Source of the DNA: Rhodoglobus sp.
GTDB lineage: Bacteria; Actinomycetota; Actinomycetes; Actinomycetales; Microbacteriaceae
NCBI GenBank assembly: GCA_025464445.1
Contig: JAODLY010000027.1
Location: 1-64,000, forward strand
Direction: 5' to 3'
Length of the DNA stretch: 64,000 nt
Shown: piece by piece, positions 15,199 to 23,112 of the stretch
How the letters are laid out: every line of letters begins with the position of its first letter
Numbering within the stretch: the stretch's first letter is position 1
Notes under the pieces: model-generated
The model's input: the letters and a program-made list of their open reading frames with translations, nothing else
Database searches by the model: none
What the model was told of the DNA's origin: nothing
Made by a program: the position numbers and the translations under genes

Positions 15199-18100
15199 AT
15201 GAGAGTTCCCATGGTCACCTCGACCAAAGCTCGTGTCCGCACCTCCACAACGCTGAAGACCACCCTGAAGGGGATGCTGGCCGCGACGGGTGCTTTCCTG
15301 CTCGAGGTGATTCTCGCATCCGTACCAATACTTCCGCTCCCCAGCGCCGTAGCTGCTCCGACGAGCGTCGACCTGGGCGCGGCGTCCGCATACTCGGTGC
15401 TGGGAGCCTCCACCGTCACCAATACCGGTGCGACGGTGGTCTCGAATGACCTGGGAGTATCGCCGGGAACTGCCATAACCGGCTTTCCCCCAGGCCTCAT
15501 CAATGGCCAGACCCATGCCGCCGACCCCAATGCCGCGGCGGCACAGGCCGCGCTCGCGACGGCATATACGGATGCCGCGGGCCGTACGCCTTCTGCTCCC
15601 GCCGTCGTCGGTGTATACGAACTCGGCGGCACGACCTTCGCGCCGGGCGTGTATGCAGGCGCAAGCTCGCTGGGTATCACCGGGACGGTGACTCTCGACG
15701 GTGGTGGCGATCCCACCGCCGTATTCGTCTTTCAAGCCGGTTCGACTCTCACCACTGCGTCGTCCAGCACCGTCCGCCTTGTGAACGGAGCCCAATCTGC
15801 AAATGTCTTCTGGCAGATCGGCAGCTCGGCAACGCTCGGCACGTACTCCACCTTCGCGGGAACGATCATGGCCCTCGCGTCGGTCACCGTGACCACGGGT
15901 GTCACGGTGTATGGCCGCGCGCTCGCGCAGACGGCTGCTGTGACTCTGGACACCGACACCTTCGTGACTGCTGCGGCGGACAACACGTCACCGTCTCTCA
16001 CCATCACCGGCGGGGCGACGGCGAGCACTACCGATTCGACGCCGACTATCTCTGGAACTTCCGACGAGCTCGGCGGCACCGTGACGGTGACGATCGAAGT
16101 CCAGGCACTGACAGCGACCGTCCAGCCGGATGGTGCCTGGTCGGTGACCGCGGCGACCCTCGCTGACGGCCCGCATACCGCTACCGCGTCGGTCTCGGAC
16201 GCGGCGGGCAATAGCGCGTCCGCCCAGCAGGTACTGACGATCGACGCCACGGCCCCGACGATCACGATCACGGGCGGGGCGACTGTCCTTACCGCCGACT
16301 CGACGCCGACCATCGTGGGAACTTCCGATGCGGTCGGCAGGACTGTGACCGTGACGATCGCGGGCCAGACACTCACCGCCGTCGTGCAATCCGGCGGTGC
16401 CTGGTCGGTCACCGCGGCGACCCTCGCTGATGGCCCGCACACCGCCGCCGCGTCGGTCTCGGACGCCGCAGGCAATGGCGCGTCCGCCCAGCAGGTGCTG
16501 ACGATCGACACGGTAGCGCCCACGGTAACGATCACGGGCGGGGCGACGGCGAGCACTGCCGACTCGACGCCAACCATCGTGGGAACGTCCGATGAGTTCG
16601 GCGCCACCGTGACCGTGACGATAGCGGGGCAGACCCTCACTGCCGTCGTGCAGCCGGACGGCAGCTGGGCTGTGACCGCGGCGACCCTTGCCGATGGCCC
16701 GCATACCGCCATCGCGTCGGTGTCTGATGCGGCGGGCAACAGTGCGTCCGCGCAGCAGGTGCTGACGATCGACGCCACGGCCCCGACGATCACGATCACC
16801 GGCGGGGCGACTGTCCTTACCGCCGACTCGACGCCGACTATCTCGGGAACGTCCGACGAGCTCGGCGCCACCGTGACGGTGACGATCGAAGGCCAGGCAC
16901 TGACAGCGACCGTCCAGCCGGATGGCAGCTGGTCGGTCACCGCGGCGACCCTTGCCGATGGCCCGCATACCGCCATCGCGTCGGTGTCTGATGCGGCGGG
17001 CAACAGTGCGTCCGCGCAGCAGGTGCTGACGATCGACGCCACGGCCCCTGCGATCACGATCACGGGCGGGGCGACTGTCCTTACCGCCGATTCGACGCCA
17101 ACCATCGTGGGAGCCTCCGATGCGGTTGGCAGGACGGTGACCGTGACGATCGCGGGCCAGACGCTCAATGCCGTCGTGCAATCTGGCGGTGCCTGGTCGG
17201 TCACCGCGGCGACCCTCGCTGACGGCCCGCACACCGCAACTGCGTCGGTGTCTGACGCCGCAGGCAATGGCGCGTCCGCCCAGCAGGTGCTGACGATCGA
17301 CGCCACGGCTCCGACGATCACGATCACGGGCGGGGCGGCGGCGAGCACTACCGATTCGACGCCGACTATCTCTGGAACTTCCGACGAGCTCGGCGGCACC
17401 GTGACGGTGACGATCGAAGGCCAGGCACTTACGGCGACAGTCCAGCCCGATGGCAGCTGGTCGGTCACCGCGGCGACCCTCGCCGATGGCCCGCACACCG
17501 CCATGGCGTCGGTGTCGGACGCGGCGGGCAATAGCGCGTCCGCCCAACAGGTGCTGACGATCGACGCCACCGCTCCTGCGATCACGATCACGGGCGGGGC
17601 GGCGGCGAGCACTGCCGATTCGACGCCAACCATCGTGGGAACTTCCGATGCGGTCGGCAGGACGGTCACCGTGACGATAGCGGGCCAGACCCTCACTGCC
17701 GTCGTGCAATCCGGCGGTGCCTGGTCGGTCACAGCGGCGACCCTCGCTGACGGCCCGCATACCGCCATCGCGTCGGTCTCGGACGCCGCAGGCAACAGCG
17801 CATCCGCCCAACAGGTGCTGACGATCGACGCCACGGCCCCTGCGATCACGATCACGGGTGGGGCGACTGTCCTTACCGCCGACTCGACGCCAACGATCTC
17901 GGGCACTTCCGATGCGTTCGCCCGGACGGTCACCGTGACGATAGCTGGCCAGACCCTCACTGCCGTCGTGCAGCCCGACGGCAGCTGGGCTGTGACCGCG
18001 GCGACCCTCGCTGACGGCCCGCATACCGCTACTGCGTCGGTCTCGGACGCGGCGGGCAACAGCGCATCCGCCCAACAGGTACTGACGATCGACGCCACGG

Positions 18101-19368
18101 CCCCGACGATCACGATCACCGGCGGGGCGACTGTCCTTACCGCCGACTCCACCCCGACCATCTCGGGCACCTCGGATGCGGTCGGTCGGACGGTCACCGT
18201 GACGATAGCGGGCCAGACCCTCACTGCCGTCGTTCAATCCGGCGGTGCCTGGTCGGTCACAGCGGCGACTGTCGCTGACGGTCCGCATACCGCCATCGCG
18301 TCGGTGTCGGACGCCGCGGGCAACAGTGCGACGGCCCAACAGGTGCTGACGATCGACACCGTAGCGCCCACAGTAACGATCACTGGCGGGGCCACGGCGA
18401 GCACTGCTGACTCGACGCCAACCATTGTGGGAACTTCCGACGAGCTCGGCGGCACCGTGACGGTGACGATCGCAGGCCAGACACTTACGGCGACAGTCCA
18501 GCCCGATGGCAGCTGGTCGGTCACCTCGGCGACCCTTGCCGATGGCCCGCATACCGCCATCGCGTCGGTGTCGGACGCCGCGGGCAATAGCGCATCCGCT
18601 CAACAGATCCTCACCACCGACACCGTCGCACCCACTGTGACTATCGATGGCGGGGCGACCGCCACCACTGGAGATCTCACGCCGCTCATCTCGGGCACCT
18701 CGGATGCGATCGGCCGCACGGTAACGGTGACGGTGGCTGGCCAGACGCTCACCGGGGTTGTCCAAACCGATGGAACCTGGTCGGTGTCTGCGGCGACCCT
18801 GACGGAAACGGCCCATACGATCACTGCCTCCGTCACCGATCCCGCGGGTAACCTCGGCTCAGTGCAGCAGGTGCTCACGGTCAACTCCACGTTGCCGGTG
18901 ATCCTCATCGCGGGCGGGGCATCGGCGCAAACCCAAGACGCGACGCCGACGATCTCTGGGACGACGGACGCACCGACCGGATCGACAGTCACCGTCACAG
19001 TGGCCGGCCAGACTCTCACGGCGATCGTTACCAGCGGCGGCGGGTGGTCCGTGACCGCCGCGGCATTGGCCGAAGGGCCACACACGGCGGTAGCGTCCGT
19101 CACCGATGGCCTAGGACACACTGGAACGGCGCAGCAGACCCTGACCATCGACACGATCGGGCCGATCTACCCGATGAGTGCGTTTGTCTCCGGGCCCGCC
19201 GCAAACCCGTCATCCGCGTCACAGGGCCTCACCCTGGTGGTGGCCGCAGACTTCTCGCGGACACTCGCGGCCACAGGCGCGGCCAGCACGGTCGTCGCGC
19301 TAGTGGGCCTGGGGCTAATCGCGGGTGGCGCGGCCGGGCTGCTACTTTTTCGTCGGCGCACCCGCTGA
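15199..19368 (+). CDS. Cell-wall-anchored ice-binding (DUF3494) protein with 12 Ig-like repeats and LAXTG sorting signal
   Basis: This surface protein of about 1389 residues has, in order, a signal peptide (LKGMLAATGAFLLEVILASV ... PSAVAA); a DUF3494 ice-binding domain at ~55-255 (VDLGAASAYSVLGASTVTNTG, VYELGGTTFAPGVYAG, FVFQAGSTLTTAS, NVFWQIGSSATLG, GTIMALASVTVTTGVTVYGR); twelve 88-residue Ig-like repeats; then LAATG with a hydrophobic helix and RRRTR. LAXTG is the sortase class E motif, so covalent peptidoglycan attachment is likely. The layout recalls ice-binding adhesins of cold-living bacteria that tether cells to ice. No sortase is in the window. Start ATG 15199 or 15211 is uncertain. 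The stop overlaps the convergent DUF4349 gene by 27 nt. Confidence 0.88.
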   Translation: MRVPMVTSTKARVRTSTTLKTTLKGMLAATGAFLLEVILASVPILPLPSAVAAPTSVDLGAASAYSVLGASTVTNTGATVVSNDLGVSPGTAITGFPPGLINGQTHAADPNAAAAQAALATAYTDAAGRTPSAPAVVGVYELGGTTFAPGVYAGASSLGITGTVTLDGGGDPTAVFVFQAGSTLTTASSSTVRLVNGAQSANVFWQIGSSATLGTYSTFAGTIMALASVTVTTGVTVYGRALAQTAAVTLDTDTFVTAAADNTSPSLTITGGATASTTDSTPTISGTSDELGGTVTVTIEVQALTATVQPDGAWSVTAATLADGPHTATASVSDAAGNSASAQQVLTIDATAPTITITGGATVLTADSTPTIVGTSDAVGRTVTVTIAGQTLTAVVQSGGAWSVTAATLADGPHTAAASVSDAAGNGASAQQVLTIDTVAPTVTITGGATASTADSTPTIVGTSDEFGATVTVTIAGQTLTAVVQPDGSWAVTAATLADGPHTAIASVSDAAGNSASAQQVLTIDATAPTITITGGATVLTADSTPTISGTSDELGATVTVTIEGQALTATVQPDGSWSVTAATLADGPHTAIASVSDAAGNSASAQQVLTIDATAPAITITGGATVLTADSTPTIVGASDAVGRTVTVTIAGQTLNAVVQSGGAWSVTAATLADGPHTATASVSDAAGNGASAQQVLTIDATAPTITITGGAAASTTDSTPTISGTSDELGGTVTVTIEGQALTATVQPDGSWSVTAATLADGPHTAMASVSDAAGNSASAQQVLTIDATAPAITITGGAAASTADSTPTIVGTSDAVGRTVTVTIAGQTLTAVVQSGGAWSVTAATLADGPHTAIASVSDAAGNSASAQQVLTIDATAPAITITGGATVLTADSTPTISGTSDAFARTVTVTIAGQTLTAVVQPDGSWAVTAATLADGPHTATASVSDAAGNSASAQQVLTIDATAPTITITGGATVLTADSTPTISGTSDAVGRTVTVTIAGQTLTAVVQSGGAWSVTAATVADGPHTAIASVSDAAGNSATAQQVLTIDTVAPTVTITGGATASTADSTPTIVGTSDELGGTVTVTIAGQTLTATVQPDGSWSVTSATLADGPHTAIASVSDAAGNSASAQQILTTDTVAPTVTIDGGATATTGDLTPLISGTSDAIGRTVTVTVAGQTLTGVVQTDGTWSVSAATLTETAHTITASVTDPAGNLGSVQQVLTVNSTLPVILIAGGASAQTQDATPTISGTTDAPTGSTVTVTVAGQTLTAIVTSGGGWSVTAAALAEGPHTAVASVTDGLGHTGTAQQTLTIDTIGPIYPMSAFVSGPAANPSSASQGLTLVVAADFSRTLAATGAASTVVALVGLGLIAGGAAGLLLFRRRTR
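15988..19158 (+). repeat. Twelve tandem 264-bp repeats (88-residue Ig-like modules)
   Basis: The repeat period is 264 nt and stays in frame. Units 1-10 are near-identical (start ITITGGA..., core TVTVTI.GQ.LTA.VQ, end GNSASAQQVLTID); units 11 and 12 are more divergent, and unit 12 has one extra residue. Each unit is an Ig-like beta-sandwich of the type found in Bap-like adhesins. Near-identity over so many copies implies recent duplication or gene conversion and makes copy number prone to change. Confidence 0.93.
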
Positions 19369-20256
19369 GTCGGTGACGGGCGTTTCGGCCGCAACCGCGT
19401 TCGACCTGCGGCTGCGGCGCACGAGCAGGATCGTCAGCAGGGTGATCAACGCGGCGAGCACGAGCCACGGCAGCAGCACGCCGAGCGCGACTACCAACCC
19501 CGCGAAGAAGGCAACAAAGGCTGCCCAGCCGGCGGCGAGGCCGGAGACGAAGGTGTTGGGCTCGGTCACGATAGCCTGCGCCGGGGAGACGAGGTTGAGC
19601 GTGACCGTCGACATCGCCACCTGGTCGGCGAGATAGCGCTGCTGGCTCTTGAGGCTTTCGAGCTCGCCCTGCCTGTCGGAGATCGCCGTCTCGAGGGCGA
19701 TGAGGTTGGTGGTGTCTGTCGCGGTGGCGAGCAGGGCCACGAGCCGGTCGACGGATGCCGAGAGCGCCGTGATGCGAGCATCCAGGTCTTGCGTCTGCAT
19801 CGTCACGTCACTCGTGGCGAGGGACACCTCCTGCACGGTGCCGAGGGCCTTGAGCTTGTCCAGCGTGGCGTCGAGCGCCGACACCGGGATGCGCAGCGTG
19901 AGTGTCGCGCTGGCCGAGGTGGTGTCCGTCGGGGCGTACTCGTTGCGGCCGTCTACCCGCCCCCCGGCCTGCTCGGTGATGCGGGCCGCTTCGGTCGCGG
20001 CATCCAGCGGCTTATCGACGACGACTGTCACATAGCCGGTCTCGATGACCTGCCGGTCGGTGGAGAAGGCGCTACCGGACGCGCTGCTGCCGGCCGAGCT
20101 GTCCATGGCTTTGGAGCCGTCGGTCGGGGCGGTACCTGGCTGCGCCTGCGGTGCGACCTCGCTGGATGTGGCCTGCGGGGAGTTCGCCGCCGCGCAGCCG
20201 GACAGGGCGAGAGCGGAGAGAACAAGAGCCGTGGGGATAAGTAGTGTGCGCCTCAT
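19342..20256 (-). CDS. DUF4349 domain lipoprotein
   Basis: A 304-residue lipoprotein: MRRTLLIPTALVLSALALSGCAAA has a lipobox (LSGC). It is followed by a low-complexity linker, then the DUF4349 body (VIETGYVTVVVDKPLDAATEAARITEQAGGRVDGRNEY, TLRIPVSALDATLDKLKALG), a coiled-coil ALETAISDRQGELESLKSQQRYL, and a C-terminal membrane hairpin (FVAFFAGLVVALGVLLPWLVLAALITLLTILLV) with a basic tail. The family is extracytoplasmic and of unknown function. TACGGT lies exactly 6 nt before the ATG on the minus strand, so the gene is probably leaderless. Confidence 0.85.
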   Translation of the reverse strand: MRRTLLIPTALVLSALALSGCAAANSPQATSSEVAPQAQPGTAPTDGSKAMDSSAGSSASGSAFSTDRQVIETGYVTVVVDKPLDAATEAARITEQAGGRVDGRNEYAPTDTTSASATLTLRIPVSALDATLDKLKALGTVQEVSLATSDVTMQTQDLDARITALSASVDRLVALLATATDTTNLIALETAISDRQGELESLKSQQRYLADQVAMSTVTLNLVSPAQAIVTEPNTFVSGLAAGWAAFVAFFAGLVVALGVLLPWLVLAALITLLTILLVRRSRRSNAVAAETPVTDSAGAPTKK

Positions 20257-20262
20257 GGCTTC

Positions 20263-20268
20263 ACCGTA
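20263..20268 (-). promoter_or_regulatory. -10 element (TACGGT) of leaderless DUF4349 gene
   Basis: On the minus strand TACGGT is followed by 6 nt and ATG 20256, the common leaderless geometry in this window. Confidence 0.45.
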
Positions 20269-20374
20269 ATGAGAGGCCCGAACAGCCGCTACCCAACATT
20301 TTCGACTTCTCGTTCGTCACTGGCCCTATCCTCGATTCATCGGCGATTGCCGCACAGAGCGGGAGGGTTACATC

Positions 20375-20581
20375 ATGGGTTTGCTTGATGACGCCAAAGA
20401 GAACGTTGCAGAAGGCCTCGACAAGGCGAAGGACACCGCCGAAGAGGTCGGCGAGTTCGTCAAAGACAAGGCGGACGACGTCACAGGGTTCGTGACAGAC
20501 AAGGCAGCAGAGATCAAGGACAGGTTCGACGGCGACGACGAGGCGGCAACTCCGCCCGCCGCCACGCCACCTGCTCCCTGA
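20375..20581 (+). CDS. Small helical, charged hypothetical protein
   Basis: This 68-residue protein has an amphipathic, Lys/Asp/Glu-rich helix with 11-mer-like periodicity (DKAKDTAEEVGEFVKDKADD, VTDKAAEIKDRF) and a Pro/Ala/Thr tail. It resembles YtxH-, CsbD- or LEA-like stress proteins in composition, but I do not assign a family. A strong ribosome-binding site (GGGAGGG) lies before the ATG, TATCCT at 20327-20332 is a candidate -10 box, and a clean hairpin follows, so it looks like a monocistronic, well-expressed small gene. A stress-protective role is only a guess from composition. Confidence 0.7.
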   Translation: MGLLDDAKENVAEGLDKAKDTAEEVGEFVKDKADDVTGFVTDKAAEIKDRFDGDDEAATPPAATPPAP

Positions 20582-20594
20582 GCGCATCGACAAA

Positions 20595-20620
20595 GGCGGG
20601 GATCCGAAAGGGTCCCCGCC
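20595..20620 (+). terminator. Strong hairpin terminator after the small helical protein gene
   Basis: GGCGGGGATCC and GGGTCCCCGCC form an 11-bp stem (one G-T wobble) around a GAAA tetraloop, 13 bp after the stop. It separates the small gene from the AKR gene 20 bp further on. Confidence 0.7.
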
Positions 20621-20628
20621 TCCGTCGT

Positions 20629-20634
20629 TAAGCT
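20629..20634 (+). promoter_or_regulatory. -10 element (TAAGCT) of leaderless AKR gene
   Basis: TAAGCT is followed by GGGGAG (6 nt) and ATG 20641. GGGGAG could also act as a weak ribosome-binding site, but the spacing fits a leaderless start. Confidence 0.45.
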
Positions 20635-20640
20635 GGGGAG

Positions 20641-21627
20641 ATGAAAACCCGCACAGCGTCTCGACTCGGCCGCGAAGTATCCGTCATCGGCCTCGGCACC
20701 TGGCAGCTCGGAGCCGACTGGGGGGATGTGAGCGAAGCGGATGCCGCGGCGGTGCTCGAGGCATCCGTCGAGTCTGGCGTCACGATCTTCGACACCGCCG
20801 ACGTCTACGGAGACGGCCGGAGCGAGAGCATCATCGGATCCTTCCTGGCGGCGCACCCAGAGCTCGACATCTTCGTCGCCACGAAGATGGGCCGCCGTGT
20901 CGAGCAGAGGGCAGAGTTCTACACGCGGGAGAACTTCAGGGCATGGACCGACCGCTCACGCGCCAACCTGCGCATGGACACGCTCGACCTCGTGCAGCTG
21001 CACTGCCCGCCGACAGAAGTCATCGAGAGCGACCAGGTCTACGACTGGCTCGATGAGCTCGTCGCCGACGGCAGCATCGCCCGCTACGGTGTGAGCGTGG
21101 AGACGAGCGCCCAGGCGCTCGCGGCAATCGCGCGGCCGTCGGTCGCGAGCGTGCAGGTCGTGCTCAATGCGTTCCGGCTCAAGCCGCTCGACGAGGTGCT
21201 GCCCGCCGCACGGGATGCCGGTGTCGCGATCATCGCCCGGGTGCCGCTCGCCTCGGGCCTGCTCAGCGGCAAGTACACGAAAGACACGGTCTTCGCCGCA
21301 GACGACCATCGAACCTACAACCGGCACGGGGAGGCCTTCGACGCCGGCGAGACCTTCTCCGGCGTCGACTTCGAGCAGGGGGTGGCCGCCGCCCAGGAGT
21401 TCGCCGGGTTCGCCGACTCCCAGGGCCTCACGCCGCCGGTCGCCGCCATCGCCTGGCTCGCCCAGCTTCCGGGCGTCACCACGGTGATTCCGGGCGCCCG
21501 CTCGGTGGCGCAGGCGCGCTCGAACGCCTCGGCCGGATCCGTGGCCCAGCTCACGCCGGAGTTCACCGCCCAGGTGAACGCGCTCTACGACAGGTACTTC
21601 CGCAAGGCCGTCCATTCGCGATGGTGA
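20641..21627 (+). CDS. Aldo/keto reductase
   Basis: This 328-residue AKR has GREVSVIGLGTWQLGADW at the N-terminus, ESGVTIFDTADVYGDGRSE (Asp/Tyr), FVATKMGRR (Lys), LVQLHCPP (His at the fourth catalytic position), and TTVIPGARSVAQARSNASA for cofactor binding. The Kv-beta/AKR-like opening and YTRENFRAWTDRSRANLRMDTLDLVQLH suggest the broad 'oxidoreductase, aldo/keto' group with no specific substrate. It follows a terminator and has its own probable leaderless promoter; the downstream gene is convergent. Confidence 0.88.
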   Translation: MKTRTASRLGREVSVIGLGTWQLGADWGDVSEADAAAVLEASVESGVTIFDTADVYGDGRSESIIGSFLAAHPELDIFVATKMGRRVEQRAEFYTRENFRAWTDRSRANLRMDTLDLVQLHCPPTEVIESDQVYDWLDELVADGSIARYGVSVETSAQALAAIARPSVASVQVVLNAFRLKPLDEVLPAARDAGVAIIARVPLASGLLSGKYTKDTVFAADDHRTYNRHGEAFDAGETFSGVDFEQGVAAAQEFAGFADSQGLTPPVAAIAWLAQLPGVTTVIPGARSVAQARSNASAGSVAQLTPEFTAQVNALYDRYFRKAVHSRW

Positions 21628-21655
21628 AGCAGGCACTCGTGGGCCCACCGACCCG

Positions 21656-22381
21656 CTAGTGCTCGACTAGCCAGCTCCGGATTGCCGCGACGGTTTCCCG
21701 TGGACTGTCGCGATGCGGGGAGTGCCCCGCGCCCTCGATGACCCGATACTCGATGAGCGGGTTCGCGATCGACTCGACGGTGCCCGGGTGCAGCATCGTG
21801 TAGACCGCGGGATCCCCGGCGAGGATGAGCGTCGGGACGCGCAGCGCCGTGGCCTCGGCCGTGACATCCCATCGCCCGGTGTCGATGAATGTCTGCACGA
21901 CGGCGGCAACATGCACGCGCTGCACCCCCGTGAGCTTGCTCGCACGATCGAGCTCGTGCCAGTGCGGGCGGTCGCGGGCTATCGACTCGGCGGTGTAGTC
22001 CAGTTCCGCTACCTGGTCGGCGATGATCGCTTCGGCCTGCTCCTCAGGCACGTCGAGCAGCGGGTCGAGCAGTACGAGCCTCGCCGTGAACCCCGCGCGT
22101 TGCGCGGCGAGCACGGACACCGCACCACCGAGCGAGTGCCCGACGACGAGGTTCCAGGCGTCGCCGGGCAGGTCGCCCGCGTAGTCGGCGAGGCGGTAAC
22201 GCGTTTCGCGCGCCGCCCCGCCGTGACCGCGCAGGTCGACCGCGGTTACGTGCCAGCCGTCGAGCGCGAGCTCTTCGGCGACGTGCCACCACGAGCCGGA
22301 GTCCGAACTCAGTCCATGCACGAGCAGCGCGCGCCGCGGTGAGAGCTTGTCGCCCCAGTGGCGTCGGGGGAGTGCGGTCAT
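21656..22381 (-). CDS. Alpha/beta hydrolase
   Basis: This 241-residue hydrolase has RALLVHGLSSDSGSWWHVAEELALDGWHVTAVDLRGHG for the first strands, NLVVGHSLGGAVSVLAA as the nucleophile elbow (Ser in GHSLGG), PTLILAGDPAVYTML with the likely acid, and GAGHSPHRDSP with the catalytic His. It resembles small esterase/epoxide-hydrolase-like proteins; the substrate is unknown. It lies 45 nt upstream of the TetR-type gene stop on the same strand, so it may be co-transcribed behind it. Confidence 0.88.
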   Translation of the reverse strand: MTALPRRHWGDKLSPRRALLVHGLSSDSGSWWHVAEELALDGWHVTAVDLRGHGGAARETRYRLADYAGDLPGDAWNLVVGHSLGGAVSVLAAQRAGFTARLVLLDPLLDVPEEQAEAIIADQVAELDYTAESIARDRPHWHELDRASKLTGVQRVHVAAVVQTFIDTGRWDVTAEATALRVPTLILAGDPAVYTMLHPGTVESIANPLIEYRVIEGAGHSPHRDSPRETVAAIRSWLVEH

Positions 22382-22426
22382 GGCGTCACGCCCGCCCCAT
22401 CGGGATGCCCGCGCCGAGGCATCCCA

Positions 22427-23020
22427 TCATCGCGGCAGGTATTTCTCGATACTCGCCAAGTACGCCTCCGAGTCGAAGTCCTTCAGGAGTGCCGACTGCA
22501 GGATGTAACCCTGCGCGGAGCCGACGAAGATGTCGGTCTGCTCCTCGCCGAGTGCGTCGGCCACCGCGGGGGACAGCCCGTGCTCGCGCTGGTGCCAGAG
22601 CGAGATGTAGCCCGAATACACGGAGTGCAGTTGCGCGATGACGCCGACCGCGAGCCGCTTGATCGTCGGGTCGGTGACGGCCTCGCCCCAGAGTTGGACG
22701 AGGATGGATGCGCTGCCCATGTCTTGCAGCATGCCCGACATGAGCACCCGCACGAGGTGGGCCGGCGACGGCATGGCCTCGGTGGTGGCGAGCGCCTCGA
22801 CCTCTCCGACACGGGACCCCACAACCCTGCTCGCGACGTCGATCACCAGTTCAGACTTGCTGCGGTAGTGGCCGTAGATCGCCCCGGCCGAGAGGCCGGA
22901 CTCGGCGATGATGTCCGCCATCGACGTGGCCTGGAATCCCTTCCGGCGAAATGCCGCCATGGCCGCGGTGGCGATCTCGTCGCGTTTGGCGCTGCGGTAC
23001 TCGTCGGTGACCCTGGGCAT
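22427..23020 (-). CDS. TetR/AcrR-family transcriptional regulator
   Basis: In this ~197-residue repressor (start ATG 23020, MPRVTDEYRSAKRDEI) the HTH is MAAFRRKGFQATSMADIIAESGLSAGAIYGHYRSKSELV. The ORF-track start at 23092 runs through the operator region and is rejected. The C-terminal ligand domain is QacR/AcrR-like. It faces a divergent ABC-2/YhgE-like membrane protein gene with two palindromic sites between them, a standard layout for a repressor of an export function, and also lies upstream of an alpha/beta hydrolase on its own strand. Confidence 0.92.
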   Translation of the reverse strand: MPRVTDEYRSAKRDEIATAAMAAFRRKGFQATSMADIIAESGLSAGAIYGHYRSKSELVIDVASRVVGSRVGEVEALATTEAMPSPAHLVRVLMSGMLQDMGSASILVQLWGEAVTDPTIKRLAVGVIAQLHSVYSGYISLWHQREHGLSPAVADALGEEQTDIFVGSAQGYILQSALLKDFDSEAYLASIEKYLPR

Positions 23021-23035
23021 GGGTACACGATAAAA

Positions 23036-23051
23036 AAGAATGATCATTCTT
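23036..23051. promoter_or_regulatory. TetR operator 1
   Basis: AAGAATGATCATTCTT is a perfect 16-bp palindrome 16 bp upstream of the TetR-type gene start. GAATGATCATTC-like sites are typical of TetR/AcrR repressors. Confidence 0.65.
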
Positions 23052-23083
23052 GACAACTCGACGCGCCGGGTGCACCATAAAAG

Positions 23084-23097
23084 AACGAACATTCGTT
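23084..23097. promoter_or_regulatory. TetR operator 2
   Basis: AACGAACATTCGTT has 6-bp arms AACGAA/TTCGTT around CA, 16 bp before the GTG of the membrane protein gene. It is a variant of operator 1, so one repressor probably covers both promoters. Confidence 0.6.
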
Positions 23098-23112
23098 TTG
23101 AGAGGATCTATC

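Noticed and set aside
15732-18816. Very long antisense ORFs (830 and 942 residues) opposite the ice-binding protein repeats
   Set aside because: They mirror the 264-bp repeat and the codon bias of the sense strand; there is no start context, and the sense frame has clear domains, a signal peptide and a sorting signal.
15988-19158. Regular repeats that could suggest a CRISPR array
   Set aside because: The period is 264 bp, the repeats are coding and contiguous without spacers, and no cas genes are present.
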